Under the pieces are notes generated by a model. That model was not told the DNA's origin. It saw only the letters and a program-made list of their open reading frames with translations, and made no database searches. DNA of 64,000 nt. Source: Balneola sp. (GTDB taxonomy: Bacteria; Bacteroidota; Rhodothermia; Balneolales; Balneolaceae). Positions 44,855 through 52,815 of the stretch are shown one piece after another. The stretch's first letter is position 1; the number at the start of each line of letters is the position of its first letter. The position numbers and the translations under genes were made by a program. Location: assembly GCA_028284195.1 (NCBI GenBank), contig JANQSE010000002.1, forward strand, positions 310,001 to 374,000, given 5' to 3'.

Positions 44855-45324
44855 CTCTGATAACGATTCTTACTTATCTGGTTCAGGTTAGCTTTACTTT
44901 TGACGTTTATGCCCAAAATATTCCCATGACGTGCATCTGTTTTAGCGATCAAACTCCGTTTATCAATATCAGGATAAATAAAGACTCGACTTTAACTGAG
45001 TTTCAGATCATAAATGAAGGATATGAAACGGAGGAAAGTCGTAAAAAAGTTTTTGATGAATATGATAAAAATCCTTGGGTTTTTGCCTTTGCACCAGAAG
45101 ATCTCTTTTATCAGACTTACTATAGTTATGGGGAAAAAACATCTTCTCAGGTTACTTCTCTTGAGAATGAAAAGGCTTGTATTGAGTTTGTAACTGTGGA
45201 AGAGATCAGATCGAAAAGCTTTATAAATGCAAAAGAAGCTTCTGACTCAATATTCATTTTCTTTAAAAAGATTGCCGACAATGAATATCTCAGGTGGGAA
45301 GCATTGTGGCATGCTATTGAGTGA
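44842..45324 (+). CDS. Small exported protein overlapping the metallopeptidase gene
   Basis: 160 residues with a signal peptide (about 1-24, ending YAQ) and then a compact globular region with two cysteines near the start (MTCICFSDQ) and a third at the CIEF segment. I do not recognise it. Its ATG lies inside the last five codons of the upstream metallopeptidase gene, a 13-bp overlap typical of translational coupling and, in polymorphic effector systems, of a cognate inhibitor. Whether it is a partner, immunity factor or unrelated surface protein is open. Its A+T-rich codon use matches the 3' half of the upstream gene. Confidence 0.7.
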   Translation: MRKLTLITILTYLVQVSFTFDVYAQNIPMTCICFSDQTPFINIRINKDSTLTEFQIINEGYETEESRKKVFDEYDKNPWVFAFAPEDLFYQTYYSYGEKTSSQVTSLENEKACIEFVTVEEIRSKSFINAKEASDSIFIFFKKIADNEYLRWEALWHAIE

Positions 45325-45349
45325 GTACTTTGATACATCCAGCTTATCA

Positions 45350-45773
45350 ATGATGATAAAACTGCCCATATTGTTTCTTTTATTATGTACTCCGGTTGGT
45401 TTATGTAAAGCTCAAGTTGCTAAAGACACGGTTTTTATCAGTTTTAATAATGGCACAGATCTTATTAAGAAAAAGCCTGGTACAAAAGAATATATATGGC
45501 TAAAGAATTTTCAGTATGAAAAAGAGATGACTGCATATAATCAAGCTATAGAAAAATTTAAGAAGCATGAAAGTGATAGTCTTTTTCTTCCAACAACAAT
45601 TTCAATATTTCCAACCAAGCCCCGGTGATTTAGAGTTGATGAAAACATTTGCGCAAGCCGGGTTAGATATAGATGGATACATTATAGACGAACAAGGAAT
45701 TGTTAAGTACGATAAAAACACGATAGAGAATGACAATTCTACCATGACCACCCACACCCGGTGTGCTTACTAA
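45350..45773 (+). pseudogene. Probable frameshifted gene for a small exported protein
   Basis: From the ATG at 45350 a signal peptide (MMIKLPILFLLLCTPVGLCKAQ) and about 70 residues are read, then a TGA at 45626-45628 stops the frame. The next forward frame (+1) contains an uninterrupted continuation from the overlap to 45773 with a coherent sequence, FQPSPGDLELMKTFAQAG, GLDIDGYIIDEQGIVKYD, so the simplest reading is one ancestral gene broken by a 1-nt change around 45590-45620. It could instead be two genuine ORFs. No homology is recognised. It lies 26 bp after the previous small exported protein. Confidence 0.5.
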
Positions 45774-45799
45774 ATTAATAAACATTTTTACCTCCATTC

Positions 45800-46012
45800 A
45801 TGATGAAACCGACAATACTTTTACTTTTTATCCTGCTTATCCAAGGGGTTGTATATGCTCAATCAAAAGAAGCGGGGAACAAAAAATCCAACCCAACAGC
45901 CTATACCTGCCCGGACCCGAACACGTTGAATGATCCTCATAATATCTCTGAGAAGCTTTCGAAAGGTGATTCAACCCAAAGAGGTCATAAAGGTTTGTTG
46001 ATCTTTCATTGA
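45800..46012 (+). CDS. Short exported peptide or gene fragment
   Basis: Seventy residues: a signal peptide ending VVYAQ, then 45 polar residues ending HKGLLIFH before a TGA. The leader resembles that of the preceding frameshifted gene in pattern (MM-lead, aliphatic core, AQ end). It may be a real small secreted protein or the 5' remnant of a longer cassette gene cut off by the FAD dehydrogenase locus 27 bp downstream. No function can be proposed. Confidence 0.45.
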   Translation: MMKPTILLLFILLIQGVVYAQSKEAGNKKSNPTAYTCPDPNTLNDPHNISEKLSKGDSTQRGHKGLLIFH

Positions 46013-46039
46013 TATTTATCAAAAATAGCCTCAAACTCT

Positions 46040-48916
46040 TTGCAGATAGATACCAGTAAAAAGTTTTTGATTAGAAGAGACAAATTAACACGTCGGCTTT
46101 ACGCCCAGGATGCCTCCATGTATCAGGAGCTCCCGAAGGGTGTCGCTTTCCCAAAATCCGGGGATGACATTCAAAAACTTGTACGAAAAGCTAATACCGA
46201 ACATTTTTCAATAACAGCCCGAAGTGCAGGTACAAGCCTTGCCGGACAGGCTACCGGTTCGGGAGTTATCATGGATGTGTCCCGGCACATGAATCAAATT
46301 CTTTCTCTGGATGCATCTTCAAAAAAGACGAACGTTCAACCCGGGGTTATCAGAGATTCTCTGAACCGGGAAGCCGCAAAATACGGGTTGCTTTTTGGTC
46401 CGGATACTTCAACCACAAACCGATGTATGATTGGAGGTATGATTGGAAATAATTCTTCGGGTTCATTTTCAATTAAATACAAAACCACGCGTGAGCATAT
46501 AAAAGAAATGGAGGTAGTTTTAGGTGATGGAAGTGTAGCCAGATTTAAGCCACTCACCAAAAATGAATTAGATAAAAAGTTAGCACTCAAAACTTTCGAA
46601 GGGCATATCTATCGAAGTATGATTGCCATTCTTGAACAGAATAAGGAACTCATTCAAAAGAGCTATCCTCATCCCGGAATCATCCGCAGAAATACAGGCT
46701 ATGCTTTAGACAGATTACTTGAGATGGAACCATTCACCAAAGGAGGAAGAGCGTTTAATTTATGCGAACTATTGTGTGGAAGTGAAGGAACCTTAGCTCT
46801 GACGGTATCGGCAACCTTAAATCTGGAGGAAAAGAGCTCAATCCAAAAACTGGTCATTCCTCAATTTGATTCTATCAACGAAGCTATGGAGGCTGCCGTA
46901 GAAGCTATTAAGTTTAATCCGAGTGCTGTAGAATTAGTAGATGATGTTATTCTGGATGCTACGAAAGCAAATCCTGAGCAAGTGCAAAACCGATTTTTTT
47001 TGGAAGGGGAGCCCAAGGCTATTCTCATTATTCAATTTGAAGGGAATAACAGCGAAGAACTGGATTCAAAAATAAGCAGCCTGGTTCAGTCGCTTAAAGA
47101 AAAAAACCTTGGGAGAGCGTATCCGTTTTTCGATGAGGGAGATAAAATGGAAAGTGTGTGGGAGCTGCGAAAGGCAGGCCTTGGTTTGTTGATGGGATTG
47201 GGGAAAGATTCCCGCTCACCAACTTTTTGTGAAGATACGGCTGTTCGTGTTCAGGATTTGCCGGACTATGTGAAGGATTTTCAGATGTTGCTTAAAAAGC
47301 ATGGTACGGATTGTGTGTTTTATGCACATGCATCAGTAGGGGAACTTCATCTTCGGCCAATGATTAACACCACCAAACCCAAAGGTATTGAAACCATGAA
47401 AGCGATGGCGGTAGATGTTGCTGAACTGGTGAGGAAATACAAAGGATCTCTTTCCGGAGAACATGGTGACGGCCGGGCCCGATCGCCTTATATAGAAAAA
47501 GTACTGGGCAAAAAAATGATGCCTGTTCTAAAACAGGTTAAAGAGGTTTGGGATCCTGAATACATTTTCAATCCTGGAAAAATAATTAACGCTAAACCCA
47601 TAGAAACGGATCTTCGATTTTCGCCCGGATATTATTCTGAGCCGGTTAAGGCTACGTTTCATTGGAGAAAAGAAGGCAGTTTTAATGATGCGTTGGAGCT
47701 ATGCAATGGAGCCGGAGTTTGCCGGAAACTTGCAGAAAGCGGCGGTACTATGTGCCCTTCGTATATGGCTACTAAAGACGAAAAAGACTGCACAAGGGGG
47801 AGAGCAAATGTATTCCGTCAGGTGTTTGAAGGGAATAATCCGGAACGGTTTAAGTCCGATGATTTGAAAGAAGCACTGGATTTGTGCCTGAGTTGCAAAG
47901 CATGCAAAAGTGAATGCCCTGCAAATGTAGATATGGCAAAGATGAAAGCGGAGTTCATGAATGAGTGGAATAAGAATAATCCTTCCTTGAGCACTTATTT
48001 CTTTGCGTATGCTCCAAAGCTGTATCCTTTAGCAGCTTTATTCCCGTCCTTTTCGAACTGGATAATTCAGAGAGGGCTTGTAAAGAATATGCTTCAGAAA
48101 GTTGCAGGAATCTCAATTCAGAGAACGTTACCTCTTTTTGCATCTCAAACGTTTAAAAGATGGTGGAAATTCCGCAATCATTTTCAAGCCGCCAAAAAAG
48201 TGGTGCTGTATGTAGATACGTTTACCAGTTATTATGATCCTGAAAATGCAATTGCCGCTGTTGGTGTTTTAGAAAAGCTTGGGTTCGGGGTTTTAGTTAC
48301 AAACATTAAGCAGCTGGGCAGATTCCATCTTTCAAAAGGTTTGTTGACAGAAGCAAAAAAAATTGCACATTCAGTAATTGATGAATGGAAGCAGTATGCT
48401 GTTCAGGGAATTCCAATAATAGGTTTGGAGCCTTCCGAAATTCTTACTGCGAAAGATGAGTTTCTGGATTTGTGTGATAATTCTAAGTTGGAAGATGCGG
48501 AACTGGTAGCGAAACATTGCTATACGTTCGAAGAGTTTTTGTATGAAAACCTCGAATCCATTCCTCAAATACAAAATAACGATGGATTTAATGTTGTTGT
48601 TCATGAACATTGCCATGCTAAGGCATTAAGTAAAAAAGGCCTGTCAAAAAAGGTTTTGGAAAAGTTTGGATATGAAGTAGAAGTACTGGATTCCGGTTGC
48701 TGTGGTATGGCCGGAAGTTTTGGTTATGAAATCGGTAAAGTTAATATCTCAATGGAAATAGGAAACCAAAGGCTTTTTCGGGCAATTAATCGCAGTTTCA
48801 ATCGTAATAAAATCTGTGCATCGGGTTTCTCTTGCAGGCATCAGATTTTTGATGGAACGGGTAGAAAAGCGAGCCATATTGCACCATTGATTTATGAGAA
48901 GATTGAAACAAGTTAA
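46040..48916 (+). CDS. FAD/Fe-S oxidoreductase, GlcD-GlcF/D-lactate dehydrogenase type fusion
   Basis: A 958-residue fusion starting at TTG 46040. The N-terminal FAD_binding_4 domain has ARSAGTSLAGQATG and the flavoprotein C-terminal domain includes HASVGELHLRP and GEHGDGRARS. The second half carries two 4Fe-4S sets: CNGAGVCR with TMCPSYMAT, and CLSCKACKSECPAN, then the CCG-type motifs EHCHAK and DSGCCGMAGSFGYE. This matches the large bacterial FAD/Fe-S oxidases of 2-hydroxy acids (D-lactate, glycolate or related) that deliver electrons to quinones. Which 2-hydroxy acid is used is not decided by motifs. Its neighbour downstream is a secreted haem protein. Confidence 0.92.
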   Translation: MQIDTSKKFLIRRDKLTRRLYAQDASMYQELPKGVAFPKSGDDIQKLVRKANTEHFSITARSAGTSLAGQATGSGVIMDVSRHMNQILSLDASSKKTNVQPGVIRDSLNREAAKYGLLFGPDTSTTNRCMIGGMIGNNSSGSFSIKYKTTREHIKEMEVVLGDGSVARFKPLTKNELDKKLALKTFEGHIYRSMIAILEQNKELIQKSYPHPGIIRRNTGYALDRLLEMEPFTKGGRAFNLCELLCGSEGTLALTVSATLNLEEKSSIQKLVIPQFDSINEAMEAAVEAIKFNPSAVELVDDVILDATKANPEQVQNRFFLEGEPKAILIIQFEGNNSEELDSKISSLVQSLKEKNLGRAYPFFDEGDKMESVWELRKAGLGLLMGLGKDSRSPTFCEDTAVRVQDLPDYVKDFQMLLKKHGTDCVFYAHASVGELHLRPMINTTKPKGIETMKAMAVDVAELVRKYKGSLSGEHGDGRARSPYIEKVLGKKMMPVLKQVKEVWDPEYIFNPGKIINAKPIETDLRFSPGYYSEPVKATFHWRKEGSFNDALELCNGAGVCRKLAESGGTMCPSYMATKDEKDCTRGRANVFRQVFEGNNPERFKSDDLKEALDLCLSCKACKSECPANVDMAKMKAEFMNEWNKNNPSLSTYFFAYAPKLYPLAALFPSFSNWIIQRGLVKNMLQKVAGISIQRTLPLFASQTFKRWWKFRNHFQAAKKVVLYVDTFTSYYDPENAIAAVGVLEKLGFGVLVTNIKQLGRFHLSKGLLTEAKKIAHSVIDEWKQYAVQGIPIIGLEPSEILTAKDEFLDLCDNSKLEDAELVAKHCYTFEEFLYENLESIPQIQNNDGFNVVVHEHCHAKALSKKGLSKKVLEKFGYEVEVLDSGCCGMAGSFGYEIGKVNISMEIGNQRLFRAINRSFNRNKICASGFSCRHQIFDGTGRKASHIAPLIYEKIETS

Positions 48917-48936
48917 CATTCAACAAGTTATGCTAT

Positions 48937-49602
48937 ATGAAAAAACAGATACTACTTTTCACTGTGTGTTTATGGTCTGTTCCTTTGCTTGCTCAAATTG
49001 ACTACGTAAGCGAGATACAACCCATCTTTAATAGCAACTGTAATGCCTGCCATTCTGCAGGGCAGAATAGTTTTAATTCCAGTTCTTACAGTGCTGTTAT
49101 AGCCAGTACAAGCCCCTCAAATAGATATAACAGAAACCATGTTATCCCGAATGATGCTGCTGGAAGCCCTTTGGTTGATAAAATTGAGCCTAACCCTCAA
49201 TTTGGAAGCAGAATGCCACGGGGCGGGCAGCTTACCACAGATGAAATTAACAAAATAAAGCAATGGATTAATGAAGGAGCACAAGAGCAGGTTTCTACTT
49301 CGAATGAAAATGATGCGTTGAATCCAACACAATTTAAACTACTGGGTAATTACCCAAATCCGTTTAACCCAAGTACTACCATTCGATTCCAGATACCGGT
49401 TAGTTCCGAATTTCGGATAACAATTTATAATGCGAATGGTCAACTGGTAAATACAATATCGGGGAATGCTTCTGCAGGCTTGAAGGAAGAAACAGTAGAT
49501 TTATCCAGGCAACCCAGCGGTATTTATTTTTACAGAGTCAGAGCAGTAGCCAACGGAAGGTTTTCCCTTGTCGGTTCAGGAAAAATGACACTGGTTAAAT
49601 AA
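48937..49602 (+). CDS. T9SS-exported monohaem c-type cytochrome-like protein
   Basis: 221 residues: signal peptide (about 1-20, ending LLAQ), a small cytochrome c-like domain with C35-N-A-C38-H39 haem site and a likely axial Met93 in SRMPRGG, and a C-terminal type A T9SS sorting domain (about 128-221; NYPNPFNPSTTIRFQIP through KMTLVK). The haem part resembles planctomycete-type single-haem domains that also use a late Met. The combination suggests a surface-exposed electron carrier or sensor. It follows the FAD/Fe-S dehydrogenase by 20 bp and its stop abuts recN. Confidence 0.85.
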   Translation: MKKQILLFTVCLWSVPLLAQIDYVSEIQPIFNSNCNACHSAGQNSFNSSSYSAVIASTSPSNRYNRNHVIPNDAAGSPLVDKIEPNPQFGSRMPRGGQLTTDEINKIKQWINEGAQEQVSTSNENDALNPTQFKLLGNYPNPFNPSTTIRFQIPVSSEFRITIYNANGQLVNTISGNASAGLKEETVDLSRQPSGIYFYRVRAVANGRFSLVGSGKMTLVK

Positions 49603-51309
49603 TCAATTTCTGTGTGTTGATTTCTGAATAAGTTCTTCTGCGCTTTTAAGAGAGTTTTCAGAAATCTCAGCTCCACTCATCAGGCTGGCCACTTCGTGGA
49701 CATGCTCTTCGTTTGAAAGCGAACATATTCTTGTAATAGTTCTTTCTTCTAACTCCTGCTTATCCACTTTATAATGATGGTGCGCCTGGCTTGCAATCTG
49801 TGGCTGATGGGTAATAGCAATTATCTGACATTGAGAAGATAGTTTCCTCATTGCCCGGCCTACTTTTTCAGATACTTCGCCACTTATGCCGGTATCTATT
49901 TCATCGAAGATCATAACGGGCAGGTTTTGTTCTTTTGCGAGGATGGATTTCAGAGCAAGCATTACCCGGCTTATTTCCCCACCGGAAGCAATCTTAGCCA
50001 AAGGCTTTGGTTCCTCACCTTTGTTGGTAGAAATAAACAAGCGTACTTCATCGCAGCCACTTTCAGTACATTCTATAAGCTCACCATTTATTTCGATCCA
50101 GCCACTTGGAGAGCTTAACCAGGACACCGAAACTTCAAAGTTTGCGTGATTGATTCCAAGTTTGCCTAATTCATTTTCAATGTTTTTAGAGAGCTGGTTC
50201 CCGATCTCAATTCTGGTGTTGTGTAAATCAACAGCTGTATCAGAAAGTACTTTTTGTTGCTCGTTTATTGATTTCTCTAATTTCTCGATTTCCAGATCAA
50301 AATTATCCGCAATAGAAAGTTCTGCTTTTACCTCGTTCAGATAATGAATTAACTCCGGTATATCCCGCTGATACTTTTTTTGGAGCCGGTTCAGCTCACT
50401 TTGGCGCTGGCGCAATTCTTCCAATCTGGAAGGATTGAATTCTATGCTGTTACGATATCGTTCCGCAAAAAGAATAGCTTCATTAATACTTACACGGGCA
50501 GCATTAATCTCTTCCAGATAAGTAGCAAACTCCGGTTCAATCCGGGCTAAATCTTCAAGTGTGATTTTTAACTGATTGAGTAACTGAGAAAGACTGACAT
50601 CATCCCCATCATTGATATCAGCAATCAAAGCTGCTTTTTGGTCCAGCACCTCAGCATTGTCCAGCAAATTCATTTCAGAAAGTAGTTCTTTCTCTTCATC
50701 CTCTGAAAGTTTTGCTTGTTCTAACTCGTTTACCTGAAAGCGGTATAATTCTGTTTTTTCCTGAAATTCTTTTTCTCTTTTTTTGAGCGACCCAAGTTCC
50801 TGCTTCAAAGCCTTCATAGCTGCGAACTTTTTCTGATACGCTTTGAGCTTAGGTTCAATTTCGCCAAAACCATCAATAACGCTCAAATGATTTTCTTCCT
50901 TCAATAGTAGTTGGTGATCGTGTTGCCCATGTAAATCTACCAGCTGATCTCCTACTGATTTCAAAACAGCGATATTTACAGGAGTATCATTGATAAAAGC
51001 CCGGCTTCCTGTTTGTCGGATCTCTCTTCTTAAAACAAGGTATTCACTGAACTCAATTTCCTGCTCCTGAAGTAAGGTTTTTAGCTCAGTATTTTCAAAA
51101 GACTTGATGGTGGCTTCTGCGATTGCCCGGTCTGCACCCTGACGTATCACTTCCGTATCAGCCCGCTCACCCAAAATCATATTTAAAGCACCAATAACAA
51201 TCGACTTTCCGGCACCCGTTTGCCCTGTTAAGATATTGAGGCCCTCTCCGAAGCTGACTTCAAGTTCATCAATTAAGGCAAAATTTTTTATATAAAGAGA
51301 ATTTATCAT
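49603..51309 (-). CDS. recN: DNA repair protein RecN
   Basis: RecN is an SMC-like ATPase acting early in double-strand break repair. The 568-residue protein has NLYIKNFALIDEL-like N-terminus, Walker A GQTGAGKS (29-36), the LASGGEISRVMLALKS signature and the MIFDEIDTGISGEV Walker B, with a long coiled coil between. Its length is normal. It ends base-to-base against the cytochrome gene (stops at 49602 and 49603) with no spacer, so the two must share their termination region. Confidence 0.96.
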   Translation of the reverse strand: MINSLYIKNFALIDELEVSFGEGLNILTGQTGAGKSIVIGALNMILGERADTEVIRQGADRAIAEATIKSFENTELKTLLQEQEIEFSEYLVLRREIRQTGSRAFINDTPVNIAVLKSVGDQLVDLHGQHDHQLLLKEENHLSVIDGFGEIEPKLKAYQKKFAAMKALKQELGSLKKREKEFQEKTELYRFQVNELEQAKLSEDEEKELLSEMNLLDNAEVLDQKAALIADINDGDDVSLSQLLNQLKITLEDLARIEPEFATYLEEINAARVSINEAILFAERYRNSIEFNPSRLEELRQRQSELNRLQKKYQRDIPELIHYLNEVKAELSIADNFDLEIEKLEKSINEQQKVLSDTAVDLHNTRIEIGNQLSKNIENELGKLGINHANFEVSVSWLSSPSGWIEINGELIECTESGCDEVRLFISTNKGEEPKPLAKIASGGEISRVMLALKSILAKEQNLPVMIFDEIDTGISGEVSEKVGRAMRKLSSQCQIIAITHQPQIASQAHHHYKVDKQELEERTITRICSLSNEEHVHEVASLMSGAEISENSLKSAEELIQKSTHRN

Positions 51310-51321
51310 AGGCTAATGATA

Positions 51322-51738
51322 AGTGTTAAATGATAAATGTTAAATGCCGTCATAAATTCTTTTGTGCTGTTTTTACAATGGAGGTCAATATCCTGATTAT
51401 TTCGGTTATATCGTTAATGTACTGCGAGTAGTCACCATCAACTAATTGACTTTTATCTAACAATTGAAGCCAATAGCGTGTCTCTCTTGCTTCTTTAGAT
51501 GAAATACTCATCTTGTGAGCGAATTCTTTTTTGGTTTGAGCAGCACTTGCTTCTTCTATATTTGCACCTATACTTGTTGCCGAACGGAGCAACTGGTTTG
51601 AAATAACGTATTCCCTTTTAGATTGGAGCTTTTGATAAAGCTTGATGATACTTAATGCAAAAACAAAACTTTTATCCTGGATAATATTTTTTTGATTCAT
51701 CATAAACATTTAAAATTTAGTATTGAACATTTAACACT
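51322..51738. repeat. Inverted-repeat-flanked IVS-type element
   Basis: AGTGTTAAATG at 51322-51332 is repeated inverted as CATTTAACACT at 51728-51738, and further TTAAATG copies lie at 51340-51346 and inverted at 51709-51715, so the four-helix-bundle gene between them is enclosed by complementary ends. That layout resembles 23S rRNA intervening sequences, which carry such genes inside complementary-ended inserts, but here the element lies between recN and rluD. Confidence 0.55.
51350..51709 (-). CDS. Four-helix bundle protein (23S rRNA intervening-sequence type)
   Basis: The 119-residue protein matches the IVS/S23 four-helix-bundle family: ILQDKSFVFALSII-like helix 1, LLRSATSIGANIEEASAAQ as the conserved core, and SSKEARETRYWLQLL in the third helix. 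The family is best known from inserts in 23S rRNA genes, where the protein forms pentamers; here it is a free-standing gene between recN and rluD with inverted repeats on both sides. Its function is unknown; in other genomes it also occurs outside rRNA, sometimes linked to accessory elements. The start is the ATG at 51709 or one of two codons just after it. Confidence 0.85.
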   Translation of the reverse strand: MFMMNQKNIIQDKSFVFALSIIKLYQKLQSKREYVISNQLLRSATSIGANIEEASAAQTKKEFAHKMSISSKEARETRYWLQLLDKSQLVDGDYSQYINDITEIIRILTSIVKTAQKNL

Positions 51739-51788
51739 AAGTAAGATCGTTTCAAAGCAAATTCCTTACAAAATGCTTACCATTTAAT

Positions 51789-52793
51789 ATGAGTGAGGAA
51801 AAAAAGAAAACAACCATCTACGAGTTTAAAGTACCACAAGGTCAGCAGGAGTCTATTCGTCTTGATGCGTATATCACCGGGTTTGTAGAAAATGCCACCC
51901 GTAATAAAGTTCAGAAAGCAATTAAAGATGGACATGTTTTAGTTAACGGCAAGAAAGAGAAATCGTCTTATAAAATGCTTCCCGGAGATGAGATTTTTAT
52001 AGAGCTACCCAAAGCTCCGCCCCCCGAAGCAGTTGCCGAAAAACTGGATATCAATATCATTCATGAAGATGAGGATATCATTGTAGTGAATAAAGAAGCC
52101 GGAATGGTAGTTCATCCGGCTTATGGAAATTGGTCGGGTACACTTGTAAATGGATTAATGTATCATGTGGATGAACTGGCCGAAAATGAAGACAGCGAAT
52201 TACGCCCCGGGATTGTTCACCGGTTAGATAAAGATACCAGTGGTTTGCTTGTAGTAGCTAAGAATGATGAAGCCCTGGCGGCACTTTCTGCAAAGTTTGC
52301 AGAAAAGGATGTGGAGCGAACATACTGGGCCATCGTTTGGGGAACACCCGAACGGGAAGGAACGATAACGGGAGATATTGGGCGTTCAAAACACGACCGC
52401 AAGCTAATGACAGTTCTTCCTGAAGGAAAAGGTAAACATGCTGTTACCCATTGGAAAGTACTGGAATATTTTGATTACCTGAGCCTCGTAGAAGTACAAT
52501 TAGAAACCGGGCGAACACACCAAATCAGGGTACACCTCAATCATATTGGGCATAATGTGTTTGGGGATCCAACCTACGGTGGCACATCGGTACGATACGG
52601 GCCAAATACCGGATCCCGGAAAGTCATGTTCCATAAACTAATTACCGGGCTAGGCAGGCAGGCACTTCATGCAAAAACGCTGGGGTTTGAGCATCCCACA
52701 AAAGGTGAAGAAGTAAGCTTCGATTCAGAACTTCCCGAAGATCTCTTGCATGTCCTCAATACGTTGAGAGAGCATTGCAAAGCGGAGTATTGA
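51789..52793 (+). CDS. rluD: 23S rRNA pseudouridine synthase RluD family
   Basis: The 334-residue protein combines an N-terminal S4-like RNA-binding domain (about 20-75, RLDAYITGFV and DGHVLVNGK) with the RluA-family catalytic domain carrying HRLDKDTSG (144-152, catalytic D147), followed by RTHQIRVHL and HAKTLGFEHP. RluD makes pseudouridines 1911/1915/1917 in helix 69 of 23S rRNA. The assignment between RluD and the close RluA-family paralogues rests on length and the S4 domain. It ends convergently with the S41 peptidase gene, 22 bp apart. Confidence 0.9.
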   Translation: MSEEKKKTTIYEFKVPQGQQESIRLDAYITGFVENATRNKVQKAIKDGHVLVNGKKEKSSYKMLPGDEIFIELPKAPPPEAVAEKLDINIIHEDEDIIVVNKEAGMVVHPAYGNWSGTLVNGLMYHVDELAENEDSELRPGIVHRLDKDTSGLLVVAKNDEALAALSAKFAEKDVERTYWAIVWGTPEREGTITGDIGRSKHDRKLMTVLPEGKGKHAVTHWKVLEYFDYLSLVEVQLETGRTHQIRVHLNHIGHNVFGDPTYGGTSVRYGPNTGSRKVMFHKLITGLGRQALHAKTLGFEHPTKGEEVSFDSELPEDLLHVLNTLREHCKAEY

Positions 52794-52815
52794 AGCAAAA
52801 ACAGAACATACCAGT

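Noticed and set aside
46013-46040. FAD dehydrogenase belonging to the small exported gene array
   Set aside because: It is a conserved metabolic fusion with its own TTG start; adjacency alone does not tie it to the array.
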